In this document: positions 1 through 4,969 of the stretch, in pieces
How positions within the stretch are numbered: the stretch's first letter is position 1
Layout: each line of letters opens with the position of its first letter
Source: Lachnospiraceae bacterium UBA7225
GTDB lineage: Bacteria > Bacillota > Clostridia > Lachnospirales > Lachnospiraceae
Direction of reading: 5' to 3'
NCBI GenBank assembly: GCA_002473385.1
Contig: DKTR01000013.1
Span: forward strand, 1 to 8,822
Length of the DNA stretch: 8,822 bases
The notes under the pieces: generated by a model
Told to the model about the DNA's origin: nothing
Database searches by the model: none
Seen by the model: the letters and a program-made list of their open reading frames with translations, nothing else
Made by a program: the position numbers and the translations under genes

Positions 1-315
1 TGCGCGTTCCTGCCGCCGCTTCTCTGCCTGTCTTATCTTCTGTCTGACTTCTTCCCGGTCCTCCGTATCATAGGTCCCGCCAAGTGCTATGAACGCCTCC
101 TTGAAGGAAAGACCATCCATGCGCATAACAAAGTCTATCTGGTCTTTTCCCGCTCCGCAGGCGTGGCAGTACCAGTCTTTTTTGTAAACCTTCAGTGATG
201 CACCCTTGTCATTGGAATGAAAGGGACAGTGTATGAATCCCGCCCTGTTCGGCGTAAATCCATACCTCTCCACCACTTCACGCATTGGGATCTGTTTTAC
301 TTCCTCCAGCGTCAT
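1..315 (-). CDS. CHC2 zinc-finger (DnaG-like) phage primase, N-terminal part
   Basis: The first 105 residues are visible; the rest lies beyond the left edge. The frame begins MTLEEVKQIPMREVVERYGF and carries a CPFH...CHAC pattern (C30, H33, C50, C53), which is the zinc-binding arrangement of the CHC2 domain at the N-terminus of DnaG-type primases. The conserved FIHCPFHSNDKGASLKV and GAGKDQIDFVM blocks also fit that domain. It would recognise template single-stranded DNA for RNA primer synthesis during phage replication. Whether the catalytic TOPRIM domain is fused downstream or encoded separately cannot be seen. The ATG overlaps the TGA of the upstream nuclease gene in an ATGA arrangement, and no good Shine-Dalgarno precedes it, so translation is probably coupled to that gene. 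The visible part ends in a charged, helical stretch (RQKIRQAEKRRQERA) that looks like a linker. Domain call is firm; the full architecture is unknown. Confidence 0.92.
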   Translation of the reverse strand, partial: MTLEEVKQIPMREVVERYGFTPNRAGFIHCPFHSNDKGASLKVYKKDWYCHACGAGKDQIDFVMRMDGLSFKEAFIALGGTYDTEDREEVRQKIRQAEKRRQERA

Positions 316-866
316 AAGCCGTCACGCAGGATCTCGATAATGCGTTTCCCGGTCTGCTGTTTGCTGCAGAATTCCCAGCGCACACCATAACGTTCCGAAA
401 GCGTCCGCATCTGCTTTGCAAGCGTCGGTCCTGGCGTTGGTGGAGCCGATACTTTAAACCCATACTGTTTTGCCAGCAGGATTGCATCCTCGATTGGGAA
501 ATCATACCCGCAGCCAGCCTGCTCCCGGATTTTCTTTTCCCATGCCCGCGTGCGCGGATTCTTCCATTTCTCCACATCGTCAATGCTTTTTATATGTGCA
601 CTGTGCTCCACCAGGATAACCATCTGTATACCGCGCTCCTGCGCTCTTGCAAGCTCATCCTTAAAGCGCTTATGCTGCTGACACAGATTCCCGCATACTT
701 CTGTAAGCGACTGCTTCCGGTCTATGATCAGGCGCGGATTGTCCAGCGACATGTAATCGCCCACCCATAATTTGCTCGTATAATATCCAATACCCTGGCG
801 GTCAAACTCATCAATGATTTTCGTAATCGCCCGCGCTTTTTCGCGCGAATCAATCTGTATATCCAA
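312..866 (-). CDS. ERCC4-domain phage nuclease (TTG start)
   Basis: This 184-residue protein belongs to the phage ERCC4 nuclease-like family, related to the XPF/MUS81 nuclease fold, which cuts branched or structured DNA. Visible motifs are IDSREK near residues 5-10 (acidic D6 and E9), VGDY with D37, and IIDRK with D49, R50 and K51, followed by E56. Together these give the GDXnERKX3D core with Asp in place of the first Glu and a slightly shifted last acid. The downstream NLCQQHKRFKDELARA, ILVEH, VEKWKNPR and TGKRIIEIL blocks are typical of the phage members. I chose the TTG at 866 because AGGTG lies 7 nt upstream. The frame stays open to 971, but those codons cross a hairpin and a direct repeat and offer no ribosome site. 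It is the first gene after a 195-bp control-like region and is joined to the primase gene by a 4-bp overlap. It probably resolves replication or recombination intermediates. Confidence 0.9.
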   Translation of the reverse strand: MDIQIDSREKARAITKIIDEFDRQGIGYYTSKLWVGDYMSLDNPRLIIDRKQSLTEVCGNLCQQHKRFKDELARAQERGIQMVILVEHSAHIKSIDDVEKWKNPRTRAWEKKIREQAGCGYDFPIEDAILLAKQYGFKVSAPPTPGPTLAKQMRTLSERYGVRWEFCSKQQTGKRIIEILRDGL

Positions 867-873
867 TTTAAAA

Positions 874-878
874 CACCT
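874..878 (-). promoter_or_regulatory. Ribosome binding site deciding the TTG start of the ERCC4 nuclease
   Basis: On the coding strand GGCAGGTG is followed by TTTTAAA and then TTG. AGGTG ends 7 nt before the TTG at 866. No comparable purine stretch precedes the ATG at 965 or the TTG at 971 in the same frame, so this site supports the short form of the protein. Confidence 0.6.
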
Positions 879-888
879 GCCTTTAGTC

Positions 889-915
889 ACCGGAGCGACT
901 ATGTGCCACTCCGGT
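889..915. other. Inverted repeat / hairpin in the nuclease leader
   Basis: ACCGGAG (889-895) and CTCCGGT (909-915) are perfect 7-bp arms around a 13-nt loop. The structure sits about 11 nt upstream of the AGGTG ribosome site of the ERCC4 gene. It lacks a following T-run on the coding strand, so it is not a classic terminator. It could stabilise the mRNA, modulate translation or be a protein-binding site; its function is an inference. Confidence 0.5.
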
Positions 916-960
916 AATAGTGCGCAATCATGGCTTATAAAATCTCGTGATATATTTATT

Positions 961-1040
961 CCCATGTGCAACGCGTATTCAGTTGATAGCTACAATACAA
1001 CCCATGTGCAACACATATTGGGTTGATAGTTTCTATGTAA
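961..1040. repeat. Two tandem 40-bp imperfect direct repeats upstream of the nuclease-primase genes
   Basis: Unit 1 is 961-1000 and unit 2 is 1001-1040; by my count they match at 31 of 40 positions. The first 12 bases (CCCATGTGCAAC) are identical in both, and both share a GTTGATAG block at the same place. Each unit also holds CAAC-N9-GTTG. On the coding strand, TTGCAC from unit 2 (1006-1011) lies 17 bp upstream of TATCAA from unit 1 (983-988), which is -35/-10-like spacing although the -10 is imperfect. GTTGAT recurs a third time in the palindrome at 1042-1051. The array is non-coding. It looks like a regulatory or protein-binding cluster (operator, or possibly an origin iteron); with only two full copies I cannot decide. 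Confidence 0.65.
983..1011 (-). promoter_or_regulatory. Tentative promoter within the direct repeats
   Basis: The coding strand carries TTGCAC, a 17-nt spacer and TATCAA. The -35 matches four of six consensus positions (TTGACA) and the -10 four of six. A second overlapping pair, TTGATC (1045-1050) and TATCAA (1023-1028), has a 16-nt spacer. Both would drive leftward transcription into the nuclease and primase genes after the 1062-1784 gene. These are weak matches in an AT-rich region, given only because they coincide with the repeats. Confidence 0.3.
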
Positions 1041-1041
1041 C

Positions 1042-1051
1042 GTTGATCAAC
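1042..1051. promoter_or_regulatory. Perfect 10-bp palindrome GTTGATCAAC
   Basis: GTTGATCAAC is a perfect dyad directly before the 40-bp repeats, and each repeat carries one of its half sites (GTTGAT). It lies 10 bp after the stop codon of the 240-residue gene. Dyads with extra half sites nearby are common for dimeric repressors, so an operator is the simplest reading. No regulator gene is in the window. Confidence 0.4.
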
Positions 1052-1061
1052 ACTCCTACCC

Positions 1062-1784
1062 TTACGAGATCACCGTAAACTGCGGCAGCTCCGCCAGCTC
1101 ATACTGCAGATACTCCTTTACGTTCTTCATTGCAGCATTCATCCATGCCCCTCCGTCAGCCTCAAAGATGGCGCATTCCACACCATCACGCTCATTCTGT
1201 CGCATACGGAACACAAACGCGCTCTCCGGCTGTTCAACCTCCATAAATGTACGGAACGGGCGCAGCTTCACCGGGTTCGGCACGATTGCTTCTCCTTTGG
1301 ACGCGATTCCTGTTTTGATGGTTGCCTTCTGTGATACCCCGTCGTCTCCGTACTGCGCAACAGTGCCGTTTTCTACCGTTCCTGCAAATCTCAGCAGCAG
1401 ATCACGGTCCTCATTGCCGATAAATTTAGACTGCAGTGCGATCAGAAAGCTCTCATGCCCCATATATCTGCCATACTGGAATTCCGGCACCTGCGCATTA
1501 ACCTCCACCATGTACTCGCGCTCACGGTCCAGATCCAGCGGCGAACACAGCAGTACCCGTGTCGGGCTTACCACATGGACAATCATCCTGTTATCCATGT
1601 CATCGATACCCGCTTTCAGATATTCCACCAGGCTCGTCAGTGTCGTCATTCCGATCTTTCCGGCTTTCGGATTGTGACAGATGCGGTACAGCCGCTTGTC
1701 GGAATAATCTTCCCCGCCTATATTCACAATCTCCGGCTTTTTCAGCTCTGCTGCATACTCCAGTGCTTCTTTTAATCCGTTCAT
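1062..1784 (-). CDS. Conserved phage protein, possibly DUF2303-like
   Basis: This is a 240-residue soluble protein with no signal peptide or membrane segment. The start (MNGLKEALEYAAELKKPEIV) is fixed by GGAGG 8 nt upstream of the ATG at 1784; an in-frame upstream start at 1829 lies inside the preceding gene. Recognisable blocks are TLTSLVEYLKAGID, MVEVNAQVPEFQYGRYM, LLLRFAGTVENGTV, YGDDGVSQKATIKTGIAS, PFRTFMEVEQP and ECAIFEADGGAWMNAAMKN. I recognise the family as common in Firmicutes prophages. The layout (a TL-S helix, a beta-rich centre, then RTF-EVEQP-FVFRMR) resembles DUF2303 proteins such as E. coli YfdQ, but I hold that link loosely. Biochemical role is unknown. It is third in a run with the lipoprotein and the replication-terminator-like gene, 16 bp after the latter, so it is presumably co-transcribed with them. 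Confidence 0.85.
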   Translation of the reverse strand: MNGLKEALEYAAELKKPEIVNIGGEDYSDKRLYRICHNPKAGKIGMTTLTSLVEYLKAGIDDMDNRMIVHVVSPTRVLLCSPLDLDREREYMVEVNAQVPEFQYGRYMGHESFLIALQSKFIGNEDRDLLLRFAGTVENGTVAQYGDDGVSQKATIKTGIASKGEAIVPNPVKLRPFRTFMEVEQPESAFVFRMRQNERDGVECAIFEADGGAWMNAAMKNVKEYLQYELAELPQFTVIS

Positions 1785-1800
1785 CGTTTTATCCTCCTTT

Positions 1801-2202
1801 TTATGCCTGTCTGGCTGCTCTGAAATCAACTACGGTTTTCTCTGTTTCCTCTTCAGCGGAAGTGCTCTCTTCCTCCTGCTTCTGGTAATCCTCCATCGAC
1901 ATCTGCCCGCGGACCTGCGTGCCATACTCTTCGGCATAGGTTTCACCGGTCCTGATGTCGTGTCCGATAGACATCCTCGTTCCGATCGGCTTTACAGCTG
2001 CCAGCTTGGTTTTTACTGCAACGCCTACCGATGCATCGTCCCTGTCCTCATTCTGCTCAAATGTGATATCAATCGTGATGCCCCGCTTATTTTTCCACGG
2101 CGTATTCGGGTCCATCATGTTTTTCAGTACATGCTCCATAGCTGTATCAAATTTTTCCTGCAGGGCGCCGCCTGCAAATGTTTCAAGATTTACTTTGCTC
2201 AT
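1801..2202 (-). CDS. Phage 'replication terminator protein'-like small protein
   Basis: This 133-residue protein starts MSKVNLETFAGGALQEKF, with GGGAGG 8 nt before the ATG at 2202. The pattern KVNLETFAGGAL...NMMDPNT...KRGITIDITF...NEDRDDASVGVAVKTKLA belongs to a family found in Clostridia prophages, members of which I recall carrying the label replication terminator protein. I know of no evidence that this family stops replication forks, so the label should be taken as a name only. The body is predicted beta-rich. The last 30 or so residues are an acidic, Gln/Glu-rich tail (QKQEEESTSAEEETEK), probably disordered. It lies 13 bp downstream of the lipoprotein gene, whose TAG stop sits next to its ribosome site. 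Confidence 0.85.
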   Translation of the reverse strand: MSKVNLETFAGGALQEKFDTAMEHVLKNMMDPNTPWKNKRGITIDITFEQNEDRDDASVGVAVKTKLAAVKPIGTRMSIGHDIRTGETYAEEYGTQVRGQMSMEDYQKQEEESTSAEEETEKTVVDFRAARQA

Positions 2203-2215
2203 AGTCTTATCCTCC

Positions 2216-2494
2216 CTAATTCTCCTGCACGATAACCGTGGCATTATAGATAATGGTGCGCTTTCCATCCAGGTCAAACAGTACCTTGCCCTCATTGGCT
2301 TCCACGTCGATTTTCCCGGTATACTCCTTAATCGGCTCGCCCCGCATATCATAAACTGTCACGGTACGGTTGAGACCTCCCCCATAATTCGAGCTGATGT
2401 CCTTCATGGCCCTGTCCCATTCGGCTCCGCAGGCGCAGATTGTCAGTGCAGTTACGGCACATAATGCAGCCATCAATATTCTTCTCTTCTTCAT
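2216..2494 (-). CDS. Small phage lipoprotein
   Basis: This 92-residue protein has a clear lipoprotein signal: KKRR, then the hydrophobic segment ILMAALCAVTALTICA, with a lipobox-like ICAC that places the lipidated Cys at position 22. The mature part starts CGAEWDRAMKDISSN and continues GGLNRTVTVYDMRGEPIKEY, then FDLDGKRTIIYN. It would be anchored on the outer face of the cytoplasmic membrane. The W-R---KD--S...GGL-R-V-VYD pattern is a small lipoprotein type I associate with Firmicutes prophages and integrative elements (compare DUF5052). A role in superinfection exclusion is possible, because prophage lipoproteins are known to do this (for example Ltp of phage TP-J34), but I see no sequence link to those. 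AAAGGA lies 7 nt upstream of the ATG. It is the first gene after the palindrome-bearing gap. Confidence 0.88.
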   Translation of the reverse strand: MKKRRILMAALCAVTALTICACGAEWDRAMKDISSNYGGGLNRTVTVYDMRGEPIKEYTGKIDVEANEGKVLFDLDGKRTIIYNATVIVQEN

Positions 2495-2538
2495 AAATAA
2501 TTCCTTTCTGTGCTTTGTCGATAGTTGCTATATTTAAA

Positions 2539-2552
2539 TTTGACCGGTCAAA
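2539..2552. promoter_or_regulatory. Perfect 14-bp palindrome, likely operator before the lipoprotein operon
   Basis: TTTGACCGGTCAAA is a perfect dyad in the 65-bp AT-rich gap between the small membrane gene and the lipoprotein gene, 45 bp from the lipoprotein ATG. On the coding strand it contains TTGACC, a good -35-like hexamer. The best -10-like hexamer, TATAGC, follows after only 13 nt, so the promoter reading is incomplete. It has no loop and no T-run, so it is not a terminator. Its size and place suit a dimeric repressor. The neighbouring ATAG-TTG-CTAT (2521-2531) is a second, smaller dyad. Confidence 0.5.
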
Positions 2553-2559
2553 ATTGTTG

Positions 2560-2718
2560 TTACTGAATCATCAGATATATTGCTATTGTTAGAATCACTG
2601 TTATGACAGTATCCCTGTTCCTTGGCATAATTCTTTTATATTTGATAAGCTCACAGGCTCTCCATGTATCTGCTATGACGGAATAAATCCCAACCATAAG
2701 AAGAATATTTTTCAGCAT
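2560..2718 (-). CDS. Small membrane protein, 52 residues
   Basis: A short frame starts MLKNILLMVGIYSVIADTWR with GGAGG 4 nt before the ATG at 2718, just 10 bp after the stop of the metallo-hydrolase gene. It has an N-terminal hydrophobic segment (residues 3-16), a charged middle (ELIKYKRIMPRNRD) and a C-terminal hydrophobic segment (residues 38-51, VITVILTIAIYLM). A hairpin-like membrane peptide is therefore likely. Such peptides in phage operons can be holin-like or exclusion factors, but nothing in the sequence assigns a function. The ribosome site, operon spacing and hydrophobic profile support it being real; the spacing to the start codon is a little short. Confidence 0.6.
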   Translation of the reverse strand: MLKNILLMVGIYSVIADTWRACELIKYKRIMPRNRDTVITVILTIAIYLMIQ

Positions 2719-2728
2719 ATTCCCTCCA

Positions 2729-3445
2729 TCAAAACGGTACCAGACTTACATCCACCGCTATCCCTTTCTTCGCCACTACAACCCGGCATCCGGGATCAAC
2801 AACTTTTTCCGCTTCCGCCACAAACCGGATCTCATCGCTGTTACGTTCCGACAGATGGCAGAGCGTAACGGTCCGCAGTTCCGGATTATTGTTTGCCTGC
2901 AGGAAATCCAGTGTGGTCTGCAGTTCCATGTGTCCGGTTAATACATGGGTACGGTTGGCTGCATCCGGGTCTATCAGATCGGCAGCGTAGTTTGCTTCCA
3001 CCAGGATGTGGCTGATGTTACTGCCGAACCGCCATTTGATCAGTTCGCAGTCCGTTGCATACACCATGCTTCCCATCTCCGGATGGGTGATATAAAATCC
3101 ATAACAGGGGCACTCGGAGCCGTCTGAATTGCTGTGCATGAATCTTCCCTGTCTGTCCGTTAGGTCAAATGCCGTAATCTCAAATCCGCCCCAGTACGCC
3201 ATTCTGGTGGTCTGTTCATATGGCTTAAATACGGGGATACCGACGGATTCATATTCATATACCCTGCCGGAATGGTCGGCGTGGCTGTGGGTGCATATAA
3301 CACCCACAATTTTACTGATATTGAAATCCAGGGCTTTCTTGATTTCCCGGAATGGTATGCCTGCTTCGATTACAAGGCATTCTTTATTATTCTCCAGCAA
3401 GTAACAGTTTCCGGATGAACCGGAGCCAAGACAGATTAACTTCAT
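2729..3445 (-). CDS. Metallo-beta-lactamase-fold hydrolase, WalJ/YycJ-like
   Basis: This 238-residue protein begins MKLICLGSGSSGNCYLLE, the GSGSSGN signature of the WalJ/YycJ branch of the metallo-beta-lactamase superfamily. The metal-binding motif HSHADH gives H53, H55, D57 and H58; later ligands are plausibly D132 (YATDCE), H172 (TGHMEL) and H197 (LCHLSERNSD). The set looks complete, so an active di-metal enzyme is expected. Relatives in this branch are proposed or shown to act as 5'-3' DNA exonucleases, and phage copies often lie beside RecT-type genes. Here it is two frames downstream of RecT and four genes below a Rad50-like ATPase that lacks a nuclease partner, so DNA end resection is the best-supported guess. 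Its ATG overlaps the upstream TGA (ATGA), with GAGGTGG just before. Substrate is unproven. Confidence 0.9.
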   Translation of the reverse strand: MKLICLGSGSSGNCYLLENNKECLVIEAGIPFREIKKALDFNISKIVGVICTHSHADHSGRVYEYESVGIPVFKPYEQTTRMAYWGGFEITAFDLTDRQGRFMHSNSDGSECPCYGFYITHPEMGSMVYATDCELIKWRFGSNISHILVEANYAADLIDPDAANRTHVLTGHMELQTTLDFLQANNNPELRTVTLCHLSERNSDEIRFVAEAEKVVDPGCRVVVAKKGIAVDVSLVPF

Positions 3446-3738
3446 GACTCCACCTCATCATCTGCCGGGAAACGAAATATCCCATTCTGCACAAGCCCAG
3501 CTGTAACGACCGTTCCGTGTCCATCTTCATACTTGTCATAAAGCGCATTGCAATCCATATATGCTTCATGCAACATTTTCACAGCAGCCAACGCTTTCCC
3601 CTGCGAAGAATACTGAGCCATAATGCTGCCTTTTCCAGTATCTCCCGCCATATTCATGCGCACATCTTCTCCGACAATACGAAAAACTGTCATTTCATAC
3701 GGGACATCAATAAGTCCGTTCTGGCTGATTACCCTCAT
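3442..3738 (-). CDS. Conserved small phage protein (MRVISQNG family)
   Basis: This 98-residue protein reads MRVISQNGLIDVPYEMTVFR, then MNMAGDTGKGSIMAQYSSQGKA and MLHEAYMDCNALYDKYED, ending with IFRFPADDEVES. I recognise the N-terminal MRVISQNG-IDVPYE pattern as widespread in Firmicutes phages, always without a known function. It is predicted mixed alpha/beta and soluble. I prefer the ATG at 3738: AAGGAG lies 10 nt upstream, whereas for the in-frame GTG at 3747 the same site would be only about 1 nt away. Its start overlaps a 39-residue frame by 32 bp, and its stop overlaps the metallo-hydrolase start. Position between RecT and the hydrolase suggests an accessory role in recombination or replication, but this is context only. 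Confidence 0.82.
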   Translation of the reverse strand: MRVISQNGLIDVPYEMTVFRIVGEDVRMNMAGDTGKGSIMAQYSSQGKALAAVKMLHEAYMDCNALYDKYEDGHGTVVTAGLVQNGIFRFPADDEVES

Positions 3739-3826
3739 TTGCTCCACGCTCCTTCTTCTCCCTGAGAACCTTTCTATAAGCCCTCCAGGAATAATACGTT
3801 ACTCCGTCTACCGCCCCTCTGAACAT
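3707..3826 (-). CDS. Putative small basic protein, 39 residues
   Basis: A short frame directly after RecT begins MFRGAVDGVTYYSWRAYRKV and ends GNQPERTY. AAAGGA lies 8 nt before the ATG at 3826; an in-frame ATG at 3835 overlaps the RecT stop codon (ATGA) but has its ribosome site abutting it. The middle is strongly basic and helical (RAYRKVLREKKERG). The last 11 codons overlap the next gene in another frame. Without it there would be an unexplained 93-bp hole in an otherwise gap-free operon. I do not recognise the family, and a random frame of this size is possible. Confidence 0.42.
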   Translation of the reverse strand: MFRGAVDGVTYYSWRAYRKVLREKKERGANEGNQPERTY

Positions 3827-3831
3827 GCCGA

Positions 3832-4602
3832 TCATCCTTTCATGAAGTCTGGAACTGAATCATCATCTTCCACAACCTTACCGGAGACTTTCTCTGGATC
3901 TGCCGTGAAATGCCGTTGTGTTGGCGGCTCCTGCTTTCTAGACTCCTGCGCAGTTCCGGGGAATGGTACAGAGTTTGCATTCCGGGCAACATCCTGCTGC
4001 ACTTTAGCTTCTACATCCGTCACCACATATTCGTCCGGGCCAAGCTCCACAACTTCCTCCCTGGTGTAGATTCCCATTGTCAGTTCCGGGCAGTTCATGC
4101 GCCCAAAGAACGACGCTGCACGGTACCGGAGCATGATCTGTGGCATTGTCTTCCATTTGCTGCCATTCTTTTCGACCCATCCCTCAGCCTTTGCCATATC
4201 CATGTCAATAACTGGCCCATTAACCTTGCGTCCAGCTATCTCCGTCCAGCACTGGCAGGAAAACGGCTTGCCGTTCTTGTCGGTTTTCTCGTCATACTGC
4301 AGCTCTATGTCATATTTTCCGGATCCATTAATCATTGCAATCATGTACTGCGCTGACCAGGATGGTCTGCCATACACCACATAGAGATTCTGCATCACCA
4401 TCAATGGACTTGTCTGGAGCCGGTTCGCCAGTTCAATGGCAATCAAGGCATTATTGGCATTGTTCTGGAAATCCTTCGGGACAATCGTGGATTTCGCCAG
4501 ACTGGCCGCCATTTTGGTTGCAAGTTCCCAGGATTCCCCATTACTGAAAATGCTTAATGTGTTAGTTTCATTTCTTGTCGCTACTGCTGTATTTACTGCC
4601 AT
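3832..4602 (-). CDS. recT: RecT-family single-strand DNA annealing protein
   Basis: This 256-residue protein carries the RecT family pattern. It shows LIAIELANRLQTSPLMVMQN at about 53-72, YGRPSWSAQYMIAMIN at 77-92, MAKAEGW-KNGSKW-TMP-IML-YRAASFF at about 136-166, and PELTMGIYTREE at 172-183. RecT proteins bind single-stranded DNA, promote annealing and work with a 5'-3' exonuclease in phage recombination. Residues 200-245 are polar and low-complexity, and the end reads EDDDSVPDFMKG, an acidic tail recalling the SSB C-terminal tip, although not at the very end. GGAGG lies 8 nt before the ATG, inside the last codons of the upstream gene; one base separates stop and start. No RecE-type exonuclease is in the window, and the metallo-hydrolase downstream is the closest candidate partner. 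The gene family is certain; the DNA partner set is inferred. Confidence 0.92.
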   Translation of the reverse strand: MAVNTAVATRNETNTLSIFSNGESWELATKMAASLAKSTIVPKDFQNNANNALIAIELANRLQTSPLMVMQNLYVVYGRPSWSAQYMIAMINGSGKYDIELQYDEKTDKNGKPFSCQCWTEIAGRKVNGPVIDMDMAKAEGWVEKNGSKWKTMPQIMLRYRAASFFGRMNCPELTMGIYTREEVVELGPDEYVVTDVEAKVQQDVARNANSVPFPGTAQESRKQEPPTQRHFTADPEKVSGKVVEDDDSVPDFMKG

Positions 4603-4603
4603 G

Positions 4604-4969
4604 TTATTCTTCCTCCTTAAGTTTTTCTTTTATTTCATCAATACACCTCTTGCTAATGTTTCTGACGGAACGTAATTCCTCATCACTCATTTTCCGCAGC
4701 TCCTCAACTGTCTGGATCCCGTGCCGTTTAAGGCAGTTATAAGTACGGACCGTCAGATCAAGATCCCCGATTGTTTTTCCCTCTGGGAATTCCACCACCA
4801 GGGGACAGTCGCTCCGGCGGTAATTCATATCCAGCGGATTTCCGGTAATTTCATTGCGGTCATCCGGAATGCCACAGCACATCGGGGTATCGCTGTTACG
4901 GTACCGCATGAGCCAGCATTTTCCGCAGGATTCCGGTATTTCATCTGCAACGATTTTTTTAATCTTCAT
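4604..4969 (-). CDS. Cys-rich module fused to RNA polymerase alpha C-terminal-like domain
   Basis: This 121-residue protein has two parts. Residues 1-60 hold C15-GKC18, C31C32 and C55-PL, a probable metal-binding module seen in small phage proteins. Residues 67-120 closely match the bacterial RNA polymerase alpha C-terminal domain: IGDLDLTVRTYNCLKRHGI, then EELRSVRNISKRCIDEIKEK. Compared with E. coli alpha, the DNA-binding residues R265, N268, C269 and E302 correspond to R75, N78, C79 and E112. K298 becomes R108, G296 becomes S106 and S299 becomes C109. The fold is a helix-hairpin-helix type that binds the DNA minor groove and transcription activators. The ATG at 4969 follows AGGAGG by 9 nt. 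It overlaps the 52-residue Cys-rich gene by 11 bp and ends one base before RecT. It could steer or decoy host transcription, or simply use the domain to bind DNA; this is inference. Confidence 0.85.
   Translation of the reverse strand: MKIKKIVADEIPESCGKCWLMRYRNSDTPMCCGIPDDRNEITGNPLDMNYRRSDCPLVVEFPEGKTIGDLDLTVRTYNCLKRHGIQTVEELRKMSDEELRSVRNISKRCIDEIKEKLKEEE

Noticed and set aside
961..1040. Direct repeats as a minimal CRISPR array
   Set aside because: The two units are directly adjacent with no unique spacer between conserved blocks of typical length, they match only 31 of 40 positions, and there are no cas genes.
1168..1677. Plus-strand open frame of 169 codons opposite the 240-residue phage gene
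   Set aside because: Ser/Arg-rich shadow of the minus-strand gene; no ribosome site or family resemblance.
2539..2552. Palindrome as a transcription terminator
   Set aside because: A perfect dyad without a loop cannot form a terminator hairpin, and no T-run follows on either strand at the right place.
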